Source of the DNA: Arachis hypogaea
Taxonomy: Eukaryota > Streptophyta > Magnoliopsida > Fabales > Fabaceae
DNA length: 64,000 nucleotides
Assembly: GCF_003086295.3 (NCBI RefSeq)
Contig: NC_092055.1
Span: 119,208,692-119,272,691, forward strand
Direction: 5' to 3'
The translations under genes were made by a program, and so were the position numbers. Below, one piece after another: positions 23,040 to 34,649 of the stretch; the first letter of the stretch is position 1; every line of letters begins with the position of its first letter. Below the pieces are notes generated by a model that made no database searches, was not told the DNA's origin, and worked only from the letters and a program-made list of their open reading frames with translations.

Positions 23040-23223
23040 ATTGTTTTGAAATTTCAAAATATTATTTTTGAAATTATTACTAATAATGATGTCTCTAGAT
23101 TTTTTTTCTTAAATTTTATCCTCTTTGTTCTCGTTCATTGTTTCTTTCTTTTTTTTTTTTTTGTATTTTTCTAATTTTTTATGTTTGCATTATTATTTTC
23201 TCAGGTTCTTCTCTTTGGTCTCT
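23040..23223. other. Short spacer between two convergent transposase relics
   Basis: T-rich DNA of about 180 bases separates the 3' ends of the FAR1-type (plus) and MuDR-type (minus) genes. No terminator or element end recognised. Confidence 0.5.
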
Positions 23224-26000
23224 CTAAATTTTTTTCCTTTCTTCGTTGATGCACATATCTTGATATTTATAAGAAAAGTATAGCTTAATCAATGCAATCT
23301 GAAGCAAGAAGTTCATCACGTAGCACATGTCTTGACTGAAGTTTTTAAATTGATAGCACACACGACCTATATTTTCAAGATCTGCAAGCGGCTTAAAAGA
23401 TCTTGTCTCTGACCTATATCCCACCAATGCCTTCTTGTTTCTAGCGATGATGATCATCATATAACACCTCACCTCTTTAAGCATAGTTATAGTAGGCTTC
23501 CCCATCATCTTGATCCTATACTTATTGTTTGTGTAATTGTCAAACTTCAGATATTCACTAAAACCCGACCTACTCCATTGATTTGGGGGTATCCTATTCA
23601 GATACTCCCAAACATGGGGATTAACCCGTCCGATTCTATCCATAACAGCATTGAACTCCTGAGATGTTGTTACTTTGGCACATCTCCACATAGCCATCTT
23701 CAACACAGTGTCTCCCCACTGTTTCCTAAAATTTTGTCAGATGTACATTGCACGAAATCTGTTATGTGCTCCTGGATTTACTTCATGCAGAGCACGGATG
23801 AATTCCTGGTGTAAACAAATAAAATAATAACATCATTGATATCATCTCTATACAACACTAAATATATACAATAGATGGACAATTACTATTAATTATCATC
23901 TAAATAAATATAGTTAGTCATTCATTACCTTTTGCACGTCTGACATGAAATTGAACCCATTGATGGATGCGTCACCAAGGTCTTCTTGGAGGAGTTCCAA
24001 AAACCATTTCCAACTATCCTTGCATTCACATTCCACAACTGCATATGATATAGGATATATATGGTTATTGGCAAGCAGTCAGCAACTGTCCAGGATAGTA
24101 ACCTTTAAGAAAAGTACCATCCAACCCTGTGAATGGCCTGTAGCCAATGGAAAATCCCTTCTTACAAACCTTCCAAACAAATGTATATCCTCTTGAATTT
24201 ATGTCCAGTACCTTCTACATAATTGGTGCTGATTCTTACAGTAGAGCCAGGGTTAGTCCTCATAACTTCATTTGCATAGTCCCTAAGAAGTGTATATTGA
24301 GCTATTTCCAACCCTTCAATCCTTTCCCTTGCCTTCACCATAGCCCTATATATCTTTCTCTCATTGACAATTACATCATACTCCTTAAAAAGTCTTCTGC
24401 CTGTCTTTGCATCATTTCTGGGTAATCACGGATCTTGTTCTCAATATCAACAACTCACTTTGTATTTGCAGATTTGTTCTTATTGACTCTGCTGCATATA
24501 TGTTCATTGATATACGTCTTCACTTGAAAGCTTAATGGATACGACCTCTTCGCATAGTATATCTGCTATGGACAATCCTTATCATAACATATAGCCTTAC
24601 ACTTGGCAGAATCAACTCTTGGAAAGAATATGCTTTGGCCTATGTTGATGTTGTACTTTCTGACTGCTTTCTTGAATTGTTCCAGATTTTCAAACTCCAT
24701 TGCTAAATCCAATCTTACTTCCCTAATTGGAGCATTTGCATTCCCTTGTGGAAATGCTACCTGCTAACTCTCTTCATCATCACTTGCAATGAAATCCAAT
24801 TCTTCGGACTCATAATAGTGGTACCATGCACCTAGATTCGACATATCTTTACCTTCCACATGTGTAAATGTTGAAGGATGATTATTTGGATCCTGGTTAG
24901 GTATGAAGGATTGCCTTGTTGGAGGAGACCTCACTGTTGACTTCTGTTCTTCTTCTTTTGACTCCCACCACCAATTTCTGGGTTTAAATTTGGTTCAGAC
25001 TATGAACCACTGGTATGACCCCTTTCAATGGGTGTTTCCTCATCGTTCTGGATGCCAGTATCCTAAGAATCTGGTTCATTGCAAGGTTGTGGGATGTATT
25101 GTGTAAAAATCTCAACAAATTCTGCCGTAACATTGTTAGCTGTGAGAGTAACTGACATTGTAGAGACTGGATTTTGGTGTCCAATTTCTTCACTTGCAAC
25201 TAGTATTTGTAATGGTTGAGTGTGTGAAGGAGTCTTCTCTAAAGGTTAGGAGGGTGTTAAGGGAGATTCAGAGGTAAGTAAATTGGGTTGGCTGGCTAAT
25301 CTGGATGCTAAATGCTTGTTGATGGCTCTTGGAAGCTTAGTTTCGATAATTAGGTGGGTATTTTGGTTGATGTGTGGTTTTTGTAATAGGTTGAAAATCT
25401 TTTTCTTGTACCTCATCTCCTGTTTGGACCTCCAGTCCAGGCCCACCATCATCCTCGTAATAAGTATTACCTGCTTCTGTCTCACTCATCTTTAACACTC
25501 TCTTTGTTCTGTTCTTCTTCGTTGAAGTTGGGGTTCTCCTGACACATGATTTGGGTATGTACTTAATTAGGGTCCTACTAACATTTAAAATCTCAACTTC
25601 TGGTTTAGGAGCTTTGTTTCCTTCTACGAAATCGAGAAAGTTAACCGGATGCTCAGTGAACAACTCAACTCTCCTCGCATTAGTAATGTCTGACTTCATA
25701 CATGATCACAACATCCATGTCAATTCCCAGCAACTTTAACCCACCATCCAACTCCTTTCCAGGTTGCAGCCAGTAAAACTCGCTCACATCAATGTACCCT
25801 ATATCCTTTAGTAAGTCAGTTATGAAGAACCTATTTAAAGTATCCACATTTACTCTTTCAATCTCTGTTTTCTCACCACCAACATATACCAACTTCCCAT
25901 CATCACCCTTTTCAATTTTTTCTCTGTGACTAATAACCAACGTAATGTGGATGGTAGCCATCTGTACAGAGACATACACAGACAACACATCATTCATGAT
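23224..26000 (-). pseudogene. MuDR-type (mudrA-like) MULE transposase, broken
   Basis: Read leftwards from 26000, the first ~105 residues resemble the PB1-like N-terminal domain of plant MudrA proteins (ITLVISHREKIEKG ... DIGYIDVSEFYWLQPG). A charged linker follows. Next is a zinc-binding-type region (YNINIGQSIFFPRVDSAKCK) at about 24500-24700 and a MULE core with PFTGLDGTFLKGYYPGQLLT and YAVVECECKDSWKWF-like remains at about 23950-24200. The C-terminal part has NPGAHNRFRAMY, VWEYLNRIPPNQWSRSGFS and GKPTITMLKEVRCYM (23340-23800). Many stops and frameshifts are present, at least one intron likely lies near 23820-23930, and no SWIM finger was found before the left edge. Inactive. Confidence 0.85.
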
Positions 26001-26916
26001 GCAACCACACTACTAACGAAATGTAATCAAAACATTGGATGTCTAGCTAGAGAAGAATATCAAAACTAGATCAGTCCTAAATAACAAGTAATCACATGCC
26101 ATCTTCATACTAGGTTAATTAAAAAAAATTGAACCAATACAAACAAACCCTAATCAAAATCTTAAATCGACAACCATGCATCTAAAATTGAGAAATTGAC
26201 ATCAGAGGAATGATAGATTACTACTTACCTATGAATGGCACTACATACTTCTAAGAGGTAAGACGTTCCACACCAACAAACACTCTCTCTTCAATACGAT
26301 GGTTATTGTCTACAGCTAACCTCCACAGAAATAGGATGTAATGTTTGAGTGAAGAAGAAGAACTGTTTGGCTCTGCTAGGACTCTGACTTCTTTTTTGTG
26401 AAACGTACAAATATGAATAGTCTTTCTAACTCATAATTTCTAATTTCCATTTTTTAAATAAATTTCTAACTACCATTTATATCTTAATACAAAATAAATT
26501 ATAATTTCCACGTATGAAGACCCCCTAGGCCAAAAAACGCCGTAACATGCCACGTAGGGAGGATTACTAACGGAGTCAACGTCGGAGTAATGATTGGGTA
26601 GTTTCAACAAACGAAAGTCATTATTAATGGGTACATTTAGTAATTTCATTTTTTCATGGATAGATTCATCAGCATTTTCAACTTTCATAGGTAAAAATGG
26701 TAGTTTACTCTTAATAACATCATATTGTATCATTTCAACTATCACATTATCCTCCTGTATTGTATTGAGCTTGAAATGAAATCATTGAAATTCTCTAAAC
26801 ATTATTAAAGTTAGTATTTAACATCCATAATCCTATTTCATTTCAACGGATGGACAAAACTAGTAGTATCCATACAAATTCATTAGGGAATCTGATTTGA
26901 ACTACTAAATAATTAC
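26001..26916. other. 5' flank or terminal region of the MuDR-type element
   Basis: Non-coding sequence upstream of the minus-strand transposase start. The part at 26515-26700 (ACGCCGTAACATGCCACGTA, then GGGTACATTTAGTAATTTC) has the look of a MULE terminal region, but I could not find its inverted partner left of 23224. A short minus-strand frame at 26470-26745 is probably chance. Confidence 0.4.
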
Positions 26917-27445
26917 TAGGGGTGTAAGTTACCGAAATGGACTGAAAAATACCGCAAAACCGAACCGAAGATTACAACAACCGAATGAAAAAGCAAAAAA
27001 ACCAATTTTTTTTTTGTTTTTTTGAATTAAACCAGTTTTTTTGAATTAAACCGAATGACACCCACTCACCCACAGCTCACTTCCATCTTCCATTCTTCCT
27101 TCTCCATGCGGCCATGCCTGAGAGAATGAGAGCCAGAGAGTGTCATCCACCATCAAGGAAGTCCTCCACCATCAAGGAAGTCCTCCATCATCGCTCGAAG
27201 CCGTCGCAAGTCATCCATTCATCTCCGTCACATACTCGCAGGCATAGCAAAGAGCAGCGCTGTCGTGTAGCCAGCAGCATCGTCCAGTTCGCGCCCTTGT
27301 ACAGTCCTGAGTCCACGCTGTCATCCAGTCATAAGCCGTCACAACAAACCCTAAGCCGTGGCAACAAACCCTAAGCGGAGCAGCACTCTTGTCGCCAAGC
27401 AGCACTCTGGTTGCTGAGCCCTCTTCTGCAAAAAGCAACTGAACA

Positions 27446-27460
27446 ATGTCTTCTTCGGAG
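27446..27460 (+). pseudogene. Residual first exon of hAT transposase (element 2)
   Basis: ATG TCT TCT TCG GAG followed by a GT donor (MSSSE), matching element 1. The preceding ~350 bases are GC-richer and leader-like. Joining to the remaining last exon is not in the tail's frame, so no useful product is expected. Confidence 0.65.
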
Positions 27461-27664
27461 GTTAGAATATGATTTTCAAATTTTTATAGTTGATTAAAGG
27501 CACATATATTAGTTAAATTCACAAATCATTATATTGTTCAGCTATTTTGCGAAGAATAATCCATTTTTTTAATTTCACAGAAGTTAACAAACGCTCTCTG
27601 TAGTCTGTACATGGAAAGTGCCTCTTACATTTTCAAAATAAATCAACTTTAAAGTAATTGACCA

Positions 27665-27960
27665 AATTAATTTATCCCTGATTGTTGTTGCTGGTCTCTT
27701 CTTAATTAGGAAGATGAGTTTGATTTCTAATTTTGTCTCTGATTGTTGTTACTGGTTTGTTCTTAATTAGGAAGATAAGTTTGACTAAAATTATTGTCCC
27801 TGTATGTTGTTACTGGTCTGTGCTTAATTAGGGAGATGAGTTTGACTAAAATTATTGTTTCGGATTATTGTTGCTGGTTTGTGCTTAATTATTAGAAAGA
27901 CGAGTTTGACTAAAATTATTGTCTCTGATTTTTGTTGTTGTCTCTGATTGTTTATGGTCA
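27665..27960 (+). repeat. ~63-bp tandem repeat in hAT element 2 intron
   Basis: About four units with TGTTGTTGCTGGTCT or a variant, CTTAATTAGGAAGATGAGTT or a variant and TTGACTAAAATTATTGTC. I do not see this array in element 1, so it probably expanded after the two copies split. Confidence 0.8.
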
Positions 27961-28494
27961 TTTAAATTCTGTTTATTGACTTTAAAAATGAATTAATTAC
28001 ATCTTGCAGAATTTTTATTAATGTTGCTTTTACTGTAACATTTTTTTGCTACGACTGAAATACAGCTGTTAGAAATTACCAAGCCCCAAGTTTATAACGA
28101 CCCATTTGGGATCTTAGATGTAGAGAATTAGAAAGCAATGAGAAGAAAAAATTATGTACTCGGTGAGTGATGATAACAACGTATGGTGATATAAAATGAT
28201 ATGAAACCAAATTAGCTTTGCTTGATAGCGAGTAATATATTTGGAAAAATCTAAGGCTTTTGATGCATCCAATGTTTCTTTGCTTCAGATGTGACTTCTT
28301 TAAAACTCTCTTCAATTTATACTATCTATCTAGTATCTGTCTTCTTCAATTTATATGTGGACCTTGTGATTTTATATGGTTTTTTAAGGCATGACAAGTC
28401 ACTTTAATAAAACAACATTTTATGTTTATAATTTATAATTTATATTATGTTTATGTTTATAATATATATTGAATTTTTTGTTTTATTTTTGTAG

Positions 28495-28547
28495 AAATTA
28501 CACCAACTGAGGAAGATGATGATGAATCAAGTGTGGATTCAGATTAA
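28495..28547 (+). pseudogene. Residual last exon of hAT transposase (element 2)
   Basis: After a T-rich tract and GTAG acceptor the frame reads EITPTEEDDDESSVDSD with a TAA stop. Compared with element 1 only three residues differ, and the acidic and serine pattern is kept. Confidence 0.75.
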
Positions 28548-29004
28548 GCATAGTGGCTGTTTGGTTTTTATTTGGTTTAAAGTGGCTGTTTTGATTTTTA
28601 GTATGTTTTAAAGTGTGTTTGTTTTTGTTGTTTGCTAGACTTTTTTAATTGTCTTTTTTTATGTTTAATTGTTGGGACAAGTTGAATTTGTATTGAATTT
28701 GGATGGGATATACTCTTGTTATTCTAGTTTTTTGACGATTTTAAACTTCATTTTATGGTAATTTAAATTCTAATTATTAGGTTTAAAAAAATCGAAAAAA
28801 CTAACCAAACCAAATCGCTGTTAGTTCGATTCGGTTGTCTAAAAAGCAGCAAACTGAACGGTTGGCATCATTGTAGAACCGAACAGGTCGGTTTGGTCAG
28901 TTTTTTGTCCAAAACCGAACCGAATCAATTACACCCCTAATAATTACATAAATTACCAATATTCAAAAGGACATAAGAGAATAAGAATAAGAATTAGGTA
29001 GCAA

Positions 29005-29890
29005 GCATAGTTGTCAAAATCGAACTGGTGATGGAACCGGTCAGGTTACTGGATCACTAGGTCACTGGTTCAATTGGTGGGTTACTAGTCAAACCGGTTA
29101 ATCCGGTATAATTAAATAATTATATAAAATTTAATTATTTTTTATTATAAGTTCTTTTATTTTGTTTTTATAAAAATAATTATCATTTTTAAATTTTAAT
29201 ACTTTATTAATTAGTTTATATTTATTTTATGATTATGTTATTATAGGTAAAAACTCACATACATATGTCTTTATATGAAGTTGATATTTAAGAATCGTGA
29301 GATGATTTGATAAGTTTGACTAAATATCATCTAACGATTTTCAACTATCAACTTCATATGAAGACAATTGCATGTGAATCTTTACCTATTATTATATACT
29401 ATAAGTATTTATTGAAAAAATAATATTAATAGATATCATATAATCATGAAAAGAAAAAATAAATTGCGATTAATAAAATTTTTTGTTTATCTTTTTAATT
29501 TATATATATTCAATAAAATTTATAGTTAAATAAAATATAATTAATTTAAAAATGAGTGACTTTAACATTAAAATAAATTGAATATAAATAAAATAAAAAA
29601 TTGCTATATGTATTATAATTTGTATATATATTAGTAAGAAGCATTGCAGCTTGGTGGTACAAATCATCTTTGTTGCATTCTAGAGTGAAAGGGTTTGAAC
29701 TCCATTTTATCCATTTTAAAAAATTTTCCAAAATTCACATGTCTTGACACTTGGTAACGCTGGAGCATATGGAACACAATGGACTTGCAGAACGCTAGTG
29801 CGTTGTAGGTTTTCCTTCAACTGCGACCCGAGCAATTCGATTCGGTCCGGTTTTCACTGGATTTGACCAGTTTTTACCGTTTAGGGTAGC
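29005..29890. mobile_element. hAT-like element relic
   Basis: Begins near ATAGTTGTCAAAATCGAACTG and runs through GGTTCAATTGGTGGGTTACT and AACCGGTTAATCCGGT. After an AT-rich middle it ends with CAGCTTGGTGGTACAA, GGGTTTGAACT and TCGGTCCGGTTTTCACTGG. These phrases belong to a common non-autonomous 'cggttcgaaccg' family in dicots. A diverged relative appears inside copies A and B (5290 and 54480). Clean ends and a target duplication were not found. Confidence 0.5.
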
Positions 29891-30394
29891 GTTTGAAAGG
29901 AAGAAGAGACAAGATAACTCGATATTTAATTTGTTTAAGATAAAAATAGAGACTTAAATAAATAAAATTACTAAAATATATTTAGGATGTATTTGTTTTG
30001 TCATTGGAGAGGTAAAAAACATGTTCAGATTTCTTAGATGCTTTAATTTTTTGTTTGGTTACTTTTTTTCTTATGAACGTAGATGAGATTTTTGTTCTCA
30101 AACCCATTTTCACATGAAGCAAAAAATCTTAGCTTTTGCGTTCACTAACTAGCGTTCAGCTATTAATTCTAAATCTTTAATTTTTTCTTTCCAACCCTAC
30201 CTATCATACATGTTATTATTTTATTTATGAAAATTTTATTGTTTCTCTTTATATGAATTCTCTTTTTCGATTATTTATTATTTTTATTTTTTTTGTTAAT
30301 TTTGGTTTAGTTTGACATTATACACTTTTATAATTGTGATTTTTGTGTATTATATTTGTTATTATCTTTTTATAATATAATTTATTGATCCCAT
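29891..30394. other. Spacer, no gene
   Basis: AT-rich non-coding DNA. Nothing recognised. Confidence 0.6.
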
Positions 30395-30660
30395 TATACT
30401 ACAAAAAAAAAACGCTAAGTGTCGTCGAATTTACCAGGAGATTGAGAAAATAATCCGTTGGTGATATATTTACTTGTCAGTGACTAATTACTATCAGATT
30501 TTTCAATCCGCCGGTAGGTATTATCGGATTCTGCGACGGATTTTCTTTATTTAATCCGTCGAACTGTCGAAAAAATTCTGCCGGTAATTTTAGCACTCCA
30601 CTATTTTCTTTCTCGCCTAATTACCGTCATATTTTACTCTCGATAAATCCAACTGTAAAT
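30395..30660. mobile_element. CACTA-like terminal fragment
   Basis: TACTACAAAAAAAAAACGCTAA resembles the CACTACAAAAAA terminus of plant CACTA elements. It is followed by short motifs built on CGACGGATT and CCGTCG in both orientations, typical of CACTA subterminal repeats. No partner terminus (TTTTTTGTAGTG) occurs to the right, so it is a truncated end. Confidence 0.5.
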
Positions 30661-30934
30661 TAAATTTTTATTTATTTATTTTTACACAATAAGTGGTCAA
30701 ATTATGCTTTTTTATTGTTTAATTAGGTAAAATAAATTAAAAAAAAAAATTAACCATAAATAATAATAGTAAAAAATTATAACGTACTAAGAGTACCAAG
30801 AGTATTAGAAAAAAAGTACTACATAAAAAATATACCAGAAAAAATAAAAAAATTAAACATAATTAAAAAAATAATATTATAATTTAATATCATGTCTTTT
30901 TTAGTAATTTATCTAAAAGTGATTTTAACTAATA
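30661..30934. other. AT-rich spacer
   Basis: Low-complexity DNA up to the target duplication of the next element. Nothing recognised. Confidence 0.6.
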
Positions 30935-32265
30935 GAGGTAAATACAAAATGGTACCCAAAAAATTTTGCCGCTGATAAAATGATATCTGACTTTTGCTAT
31001 TGATAAAACGGTCCCTAAATTATTTTAAATTTTGAAAAACGGGCCATCGAGCTCGTCAGAGCACATCTCTGACGAGAATACTGCTGAGCTGGCCATCGTA
31101 TTTTGCTGAGATGGCAATATCCTTAAACTAATTACTTATGTGTCATTATCTAAAAATTAAAACAACAATAGGTAGAATTTTTTTAAATCACACTACGTTT
31201 ACTCTAATTTTCCCAAATTTTCCTCCCTAACACATACTCTCTTCCGCAGCGCACTTTCGTCTCTCTCTAAAACCCCAAAAATTGTCCCAAACCTGATAAT
31301 TTCATTGAACTCTAATTAAGTTAATTATAGACTAGAAAATTTTCTTAAACGCTAATTGTCCCAAATTTATAGATTAAAAAAATTCATCAGTTCAAAACTT
31401 TGATTCACTAAAAATTGCCAATTACAGATTAATTTATAATTAAAAAAATTAATAACAATAAAATTCATGTAGAAGAAAAAGCAAACAGATTCATACACAA
31501 CAACTCAAGAGATTTATTATTCAGAAAGCTCTTAATAACCACCACTTCTCTGTCTCTAATCAATCCAAGCAACAAGACAAGCTTAAAGAAGCTATAACTA
31601 CTGAGAAAGAAAATGAAAAGAAAGAGGAAGAAAAAAACTTCTGAACCTAAACCTGCCACGAAAATAGACAAGAAGGTTGAGGGAGTGAAGTGAAAGAAAC
31701 TGCAGTGGTTGAAGTTGAAGAAAAGATGGTGAATGCTCCATCCATTGATGATGGTAGTGCAAAAATCATTGAGGTTATTGAAGAGACTGTTATTGCTATC
31801 TCTATTTCAACAATAGAGAATCTACATCCACCAGCACAGAAAAATTTTCAAGAAGTCAAGGAGGACGGGTCATTGCGACTGGAAGAGATATCCATTTTAA
31901 GGATAATTTTTGAGGAATTTTTTTCAGGTTCGGGACAATTTTTCAAGGTTCTAGAAAGTGAGAGTATGCATTCGAGAGGGAGGACTTGGAGAAATTAGGA
32001 TAAACTTAATTTGACTTGGAGAATTTTTACCCATTGTTTTAATTTAATCATTAATTACACCTAAATAATTAGTTTAGGAATGTTGCCATCTCAGTAAAAT
32101 ACGATAGCCAGCTCAGCAGTATTCTCGTCAGAGATATGCTCTGACAAACTCAAAAGCACATTGTCAAATTTTAAAATCATTCAGGGACCATTTTGTCAAT
32201 AACAAAAGTCAGATACCATTTTATTAGCGTCAAAATCTTTCCGATACCGATTTGATTTTTACACC
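30935..32265. mobile_element. Non-autonomous MULE with ~260-bp inverted repeats, possible Pack-MULE
   Basis: The left arm (30935 to ~31195) and right arm (~32005 to 32265) are inverted copies. For example, ACGAGAATACTGCTGAGCTG on the left is mirrored by CAGCTCAGCAGTATTCTCGT on the right. The direct repeat TTAACTAATA flanks the element at 30925-30934 and 32266-32275. Long inverted repeats with a 9-11-bp target duplication are the Mutator-like pattern. The ~800-base interior has no transposase but holds an open, lysine/glutamate-rich frame, as in elements that captured host gene pieces. Confidence 0.88.
31611..31998 (+). pseudogene. Lysine/glutamate-rich ORF inside the MULE, possible captured gene fragment
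   Basis: Frame 31611-31700 begins MKRKRKKKTSEPKPATKIDK and stops; an overlapping frame from 31690 continues 102 codons (MKETAVVEVEEKMVNAPSID ... GSLRLEEISILRIIFEEFF). Together they look like a charged host protein with a frameshift or stop between parts. I do not recognise the parent gene. GC content is higher than in the arms, which supports capture from elsewhere. It could also be a chance frame in a purine-rich stretch. Confidence 0.45.
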
Positions 32266-32494
32266 TTAACTAATATTATCCAAGTAATATTCATTTTATC
32301 AAAATTAATTTCAGTATAGAATTGTCAAACATAAATCATGTTGATACAAATTCACTTCTATCGAAAATCAATTTTATAAAATCACTTTCATTCAAATTTC
32401 TTAACAAACACCAACCCAAACACACAATAAAATCAAAAACCTGCTACCCCTTTTTTCTTTCCCCTTTCCTCTCTCTCGCGTGAGAATCCTCTCT
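32266..32494. other. Spacer, no gene
   Basis: Target duplication of the MULE and short non-coding DNA up to the LTR-like region. Confidence 0.6.
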
Positions 32495-34480
32495 TGTAAC
32501 GATCCACAATTTTAAAAATATAAATATAAAAAAATTATAATTCATTTCATAAATTGGAGTTTCATATTTTAAAAGTTATTTTATTATAAATAATTAAATT
32601 AATTTTATAACTATTTGAGTTCGATTAAATTTAGATTCTTATATATATTTTTATTATGATAAAATTTTTACATAATTAAAACTATAATTTTATTAATTTA
32701 TAAATAATAAAAATTATATATATTTTAATTTAAGTAATTGATATTTTTAATTTAAAAACAAATTTTAGTTAATAATATTATTATCGAGTTCGATATTCGC
32801 CGATATGAATAAATATTGGTACTTCTCGGTGAACATAGCTTTGTTAATGCTTTATCATATATTTTTTATTGTTATATTGCTAATGTCATTTATATTAGTA
32901 ACTCATATATATTATTACTTGTGTTTTAATATATTTAACTTTCATAATTATCCATTTAAGATATTTATAACTTGAATCGCTAACTCAGTAGCTTAAGAAC
33001 ATGACATGTGTCTCCTAATGTGACACATGCCCTTACAACACATATAATCTCATTTAATCTCATCCTTCCCTTCATTTTGACCGAGGCCAAGAAAGGAAAA
33101 GAGAGAAAGCACGAGAAACTCCATGGAAGCCACAAACCTTCGGCATTCGATTTCTTGAGATCTGTAACTCCAATAAAAAATCTAATCCGATAAAAGTGTT
33201 TGTATCTTCTTTCTCTTCACATTGATGTTACTTTTGTTTGGTAGAAATGGACGACGGCATAACTTCCCTTCTCCTTGAGTTCGGCCAATTGAAGTTCTAG
33301 GAGGCACAGACAATTTCTGACGTTTTTTTCTTCAGCAGCTCGGTCAAAAAGCTTCTTCAAAATTTCAGTTGTTGTGATTTCTGTACGAATGTAGGATTTG
33401 ATAATTTTATAATAATTGAATGTGAATTTAATAAGTGAATGTTCGTTTGATTAATTATTAACTGAATTTGACTGAATTTATGTTAAATTTTTGTGATATA
33501 TTGATATTTGTGATTAGTTTGGAGTTCGGTCAGTTTAAGTGCAGCTAAGAATCGAATTATTTTCATGAATTCGGAGCTAAAATGTTGTTATTAATCAAGT
33601 GAAATTGGTGAAATTTGATGATGACATTGAAATTTAATATGAAATGAATTGATGACATGCTTTGAGATATGAAAATGGTTTGATTTTGAAAGCGGTTGAA
33701 TTTTTAATTGGTTTACTTTTATCAATTTTTTTGATATTAGAAATGGTTTTGATTTATTAGAAGAGATTTGAAAGAATTTGAAAAATGGTTTGGATAGGAC
33801 GCGAAAAGGGTGACAAAGTCAGAGTTTTATGGAGATGCTGTCGAAATTTCGTTATAAAATTTAAGACTTTTTTTGAAATTTTAATAAGCCGTGGGCTTTG
33901 TTTGTGATTGTACGAGGACGCCTGTAAACATGGAATGGCTTCTAGGAGAAGGGGTCATATGCTTCAGCTGGAGAATTAGCACCTGCAAGAAGTAAAAACT
34001 TGCAGAAGTTATGTCGCTGGAATGCCTTATCCGACTTGCGAGTTGAATTGCGTCGGATACGGGTCGAAACCGACAAATGAGCTCATTACTTGCGATAGGA
34101 ATAGGCATGCATCATCCCTGTTTGCATGTTTTACATTTGATTCGGTGTTGTGAATTGCTTGTGATTGCTTGAGTGTATTTGTGATTTTCATTGCTTGTTA
34201 ATTTGAACTTCTATAACTGTTTATTGTTCTAAATTTTTGTGCTGAGCTGTGAATTAAATTAAGCTGTGATAATCCCGACTTAACTAACTCTCCCGACCCT
34301 ACTAAAAACTCCTCAGTTATTACCCCTTTTCTAACCCTTTCAGCTACATATGCGAAGATTTAGTGCGGTGCTACAAGAGCTTTATGTTTACAAATTAAAT
34401 TGTTAAATTTTATTTTTTCCTCATCATTCATTATTTTTAGTTTTTAAAAGAGCAAGATTTGTTTTTGAGAATCTTGGAAT
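32495..34480 (+). mobile_element. Del-like Ty3/gypsy LTR relic
   Basis: Starts with TGTAACGATCCACAATTTT, like the TGTAACGACCC edge seen at 5002 and 54153. It contains phrases typical of long Del-type LTRs in legumes (GAGATCTGTAACTCCAATAA, GTGATAATCCCGACTTAACT, GATTTAGTGCGGTGCTACA). The right side fades near 34480 and then meets a different repeat. I could not find a matching right edge or target duplication, so it may be a truncated solo LTR. No gene inside; a 61-codon frame at 33008 is probably chance. Confidence 0.5.
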
Positions 34481-34649
34481 AAATTCATGTATTAACGCCA
34501 TGTGAATATATATTCCTTTGTAGTTCAGTAATTTTAAATAAAAAATTTTGATATTTTTAATTAAAAACTTCAGTTGATATTCACAAAAATTCAATATTAA
34601 ATAAATATAGCATAAAATTAAAAGAATAAAGGAAGATGATCCTCACAAT

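Larger units (their letters stand above)
26917..28939 (+). mobile_element. Non-autonomous hAT element 2, 2023 bp, 8-bp target duplication
   Basis: Ends TAGGGGTGTAA and TTACACCCCTA, flanked by ATAATTAC at 26909-26916 and again at 28940-28947: a perfect 8-bp hAT target duplication. It is the same family as element 1 (16674-18705) in the opposite orientation. Shared parts include the CGGTT-rich ends, the MSSSE first exon, the acidic last exon and the sequence after the stop. It differs by carrying a ~63-bp tandem repeat in its intron. The transposase body is absent. Confidence 0.93.

Noticed and set aside
26470..26745. 91-codon minus-strand ORF upstream of the MuDR-type gene
   Set aside because: It has no recognisable motif and overlaps terminal-region-like DNA of a MULE.
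30395..32265. A complete CACTA element from the TACTACAAAAA end
   Set aside because: There is no opposite CACTA terminus, and the MULE with its own target duplication occupies the DNA to the right.
32495..34480. A complete solo LTR
   Set aside because: The left edge looks right but no right edge with a matching target duplication could be found, so only a relic is claimed.
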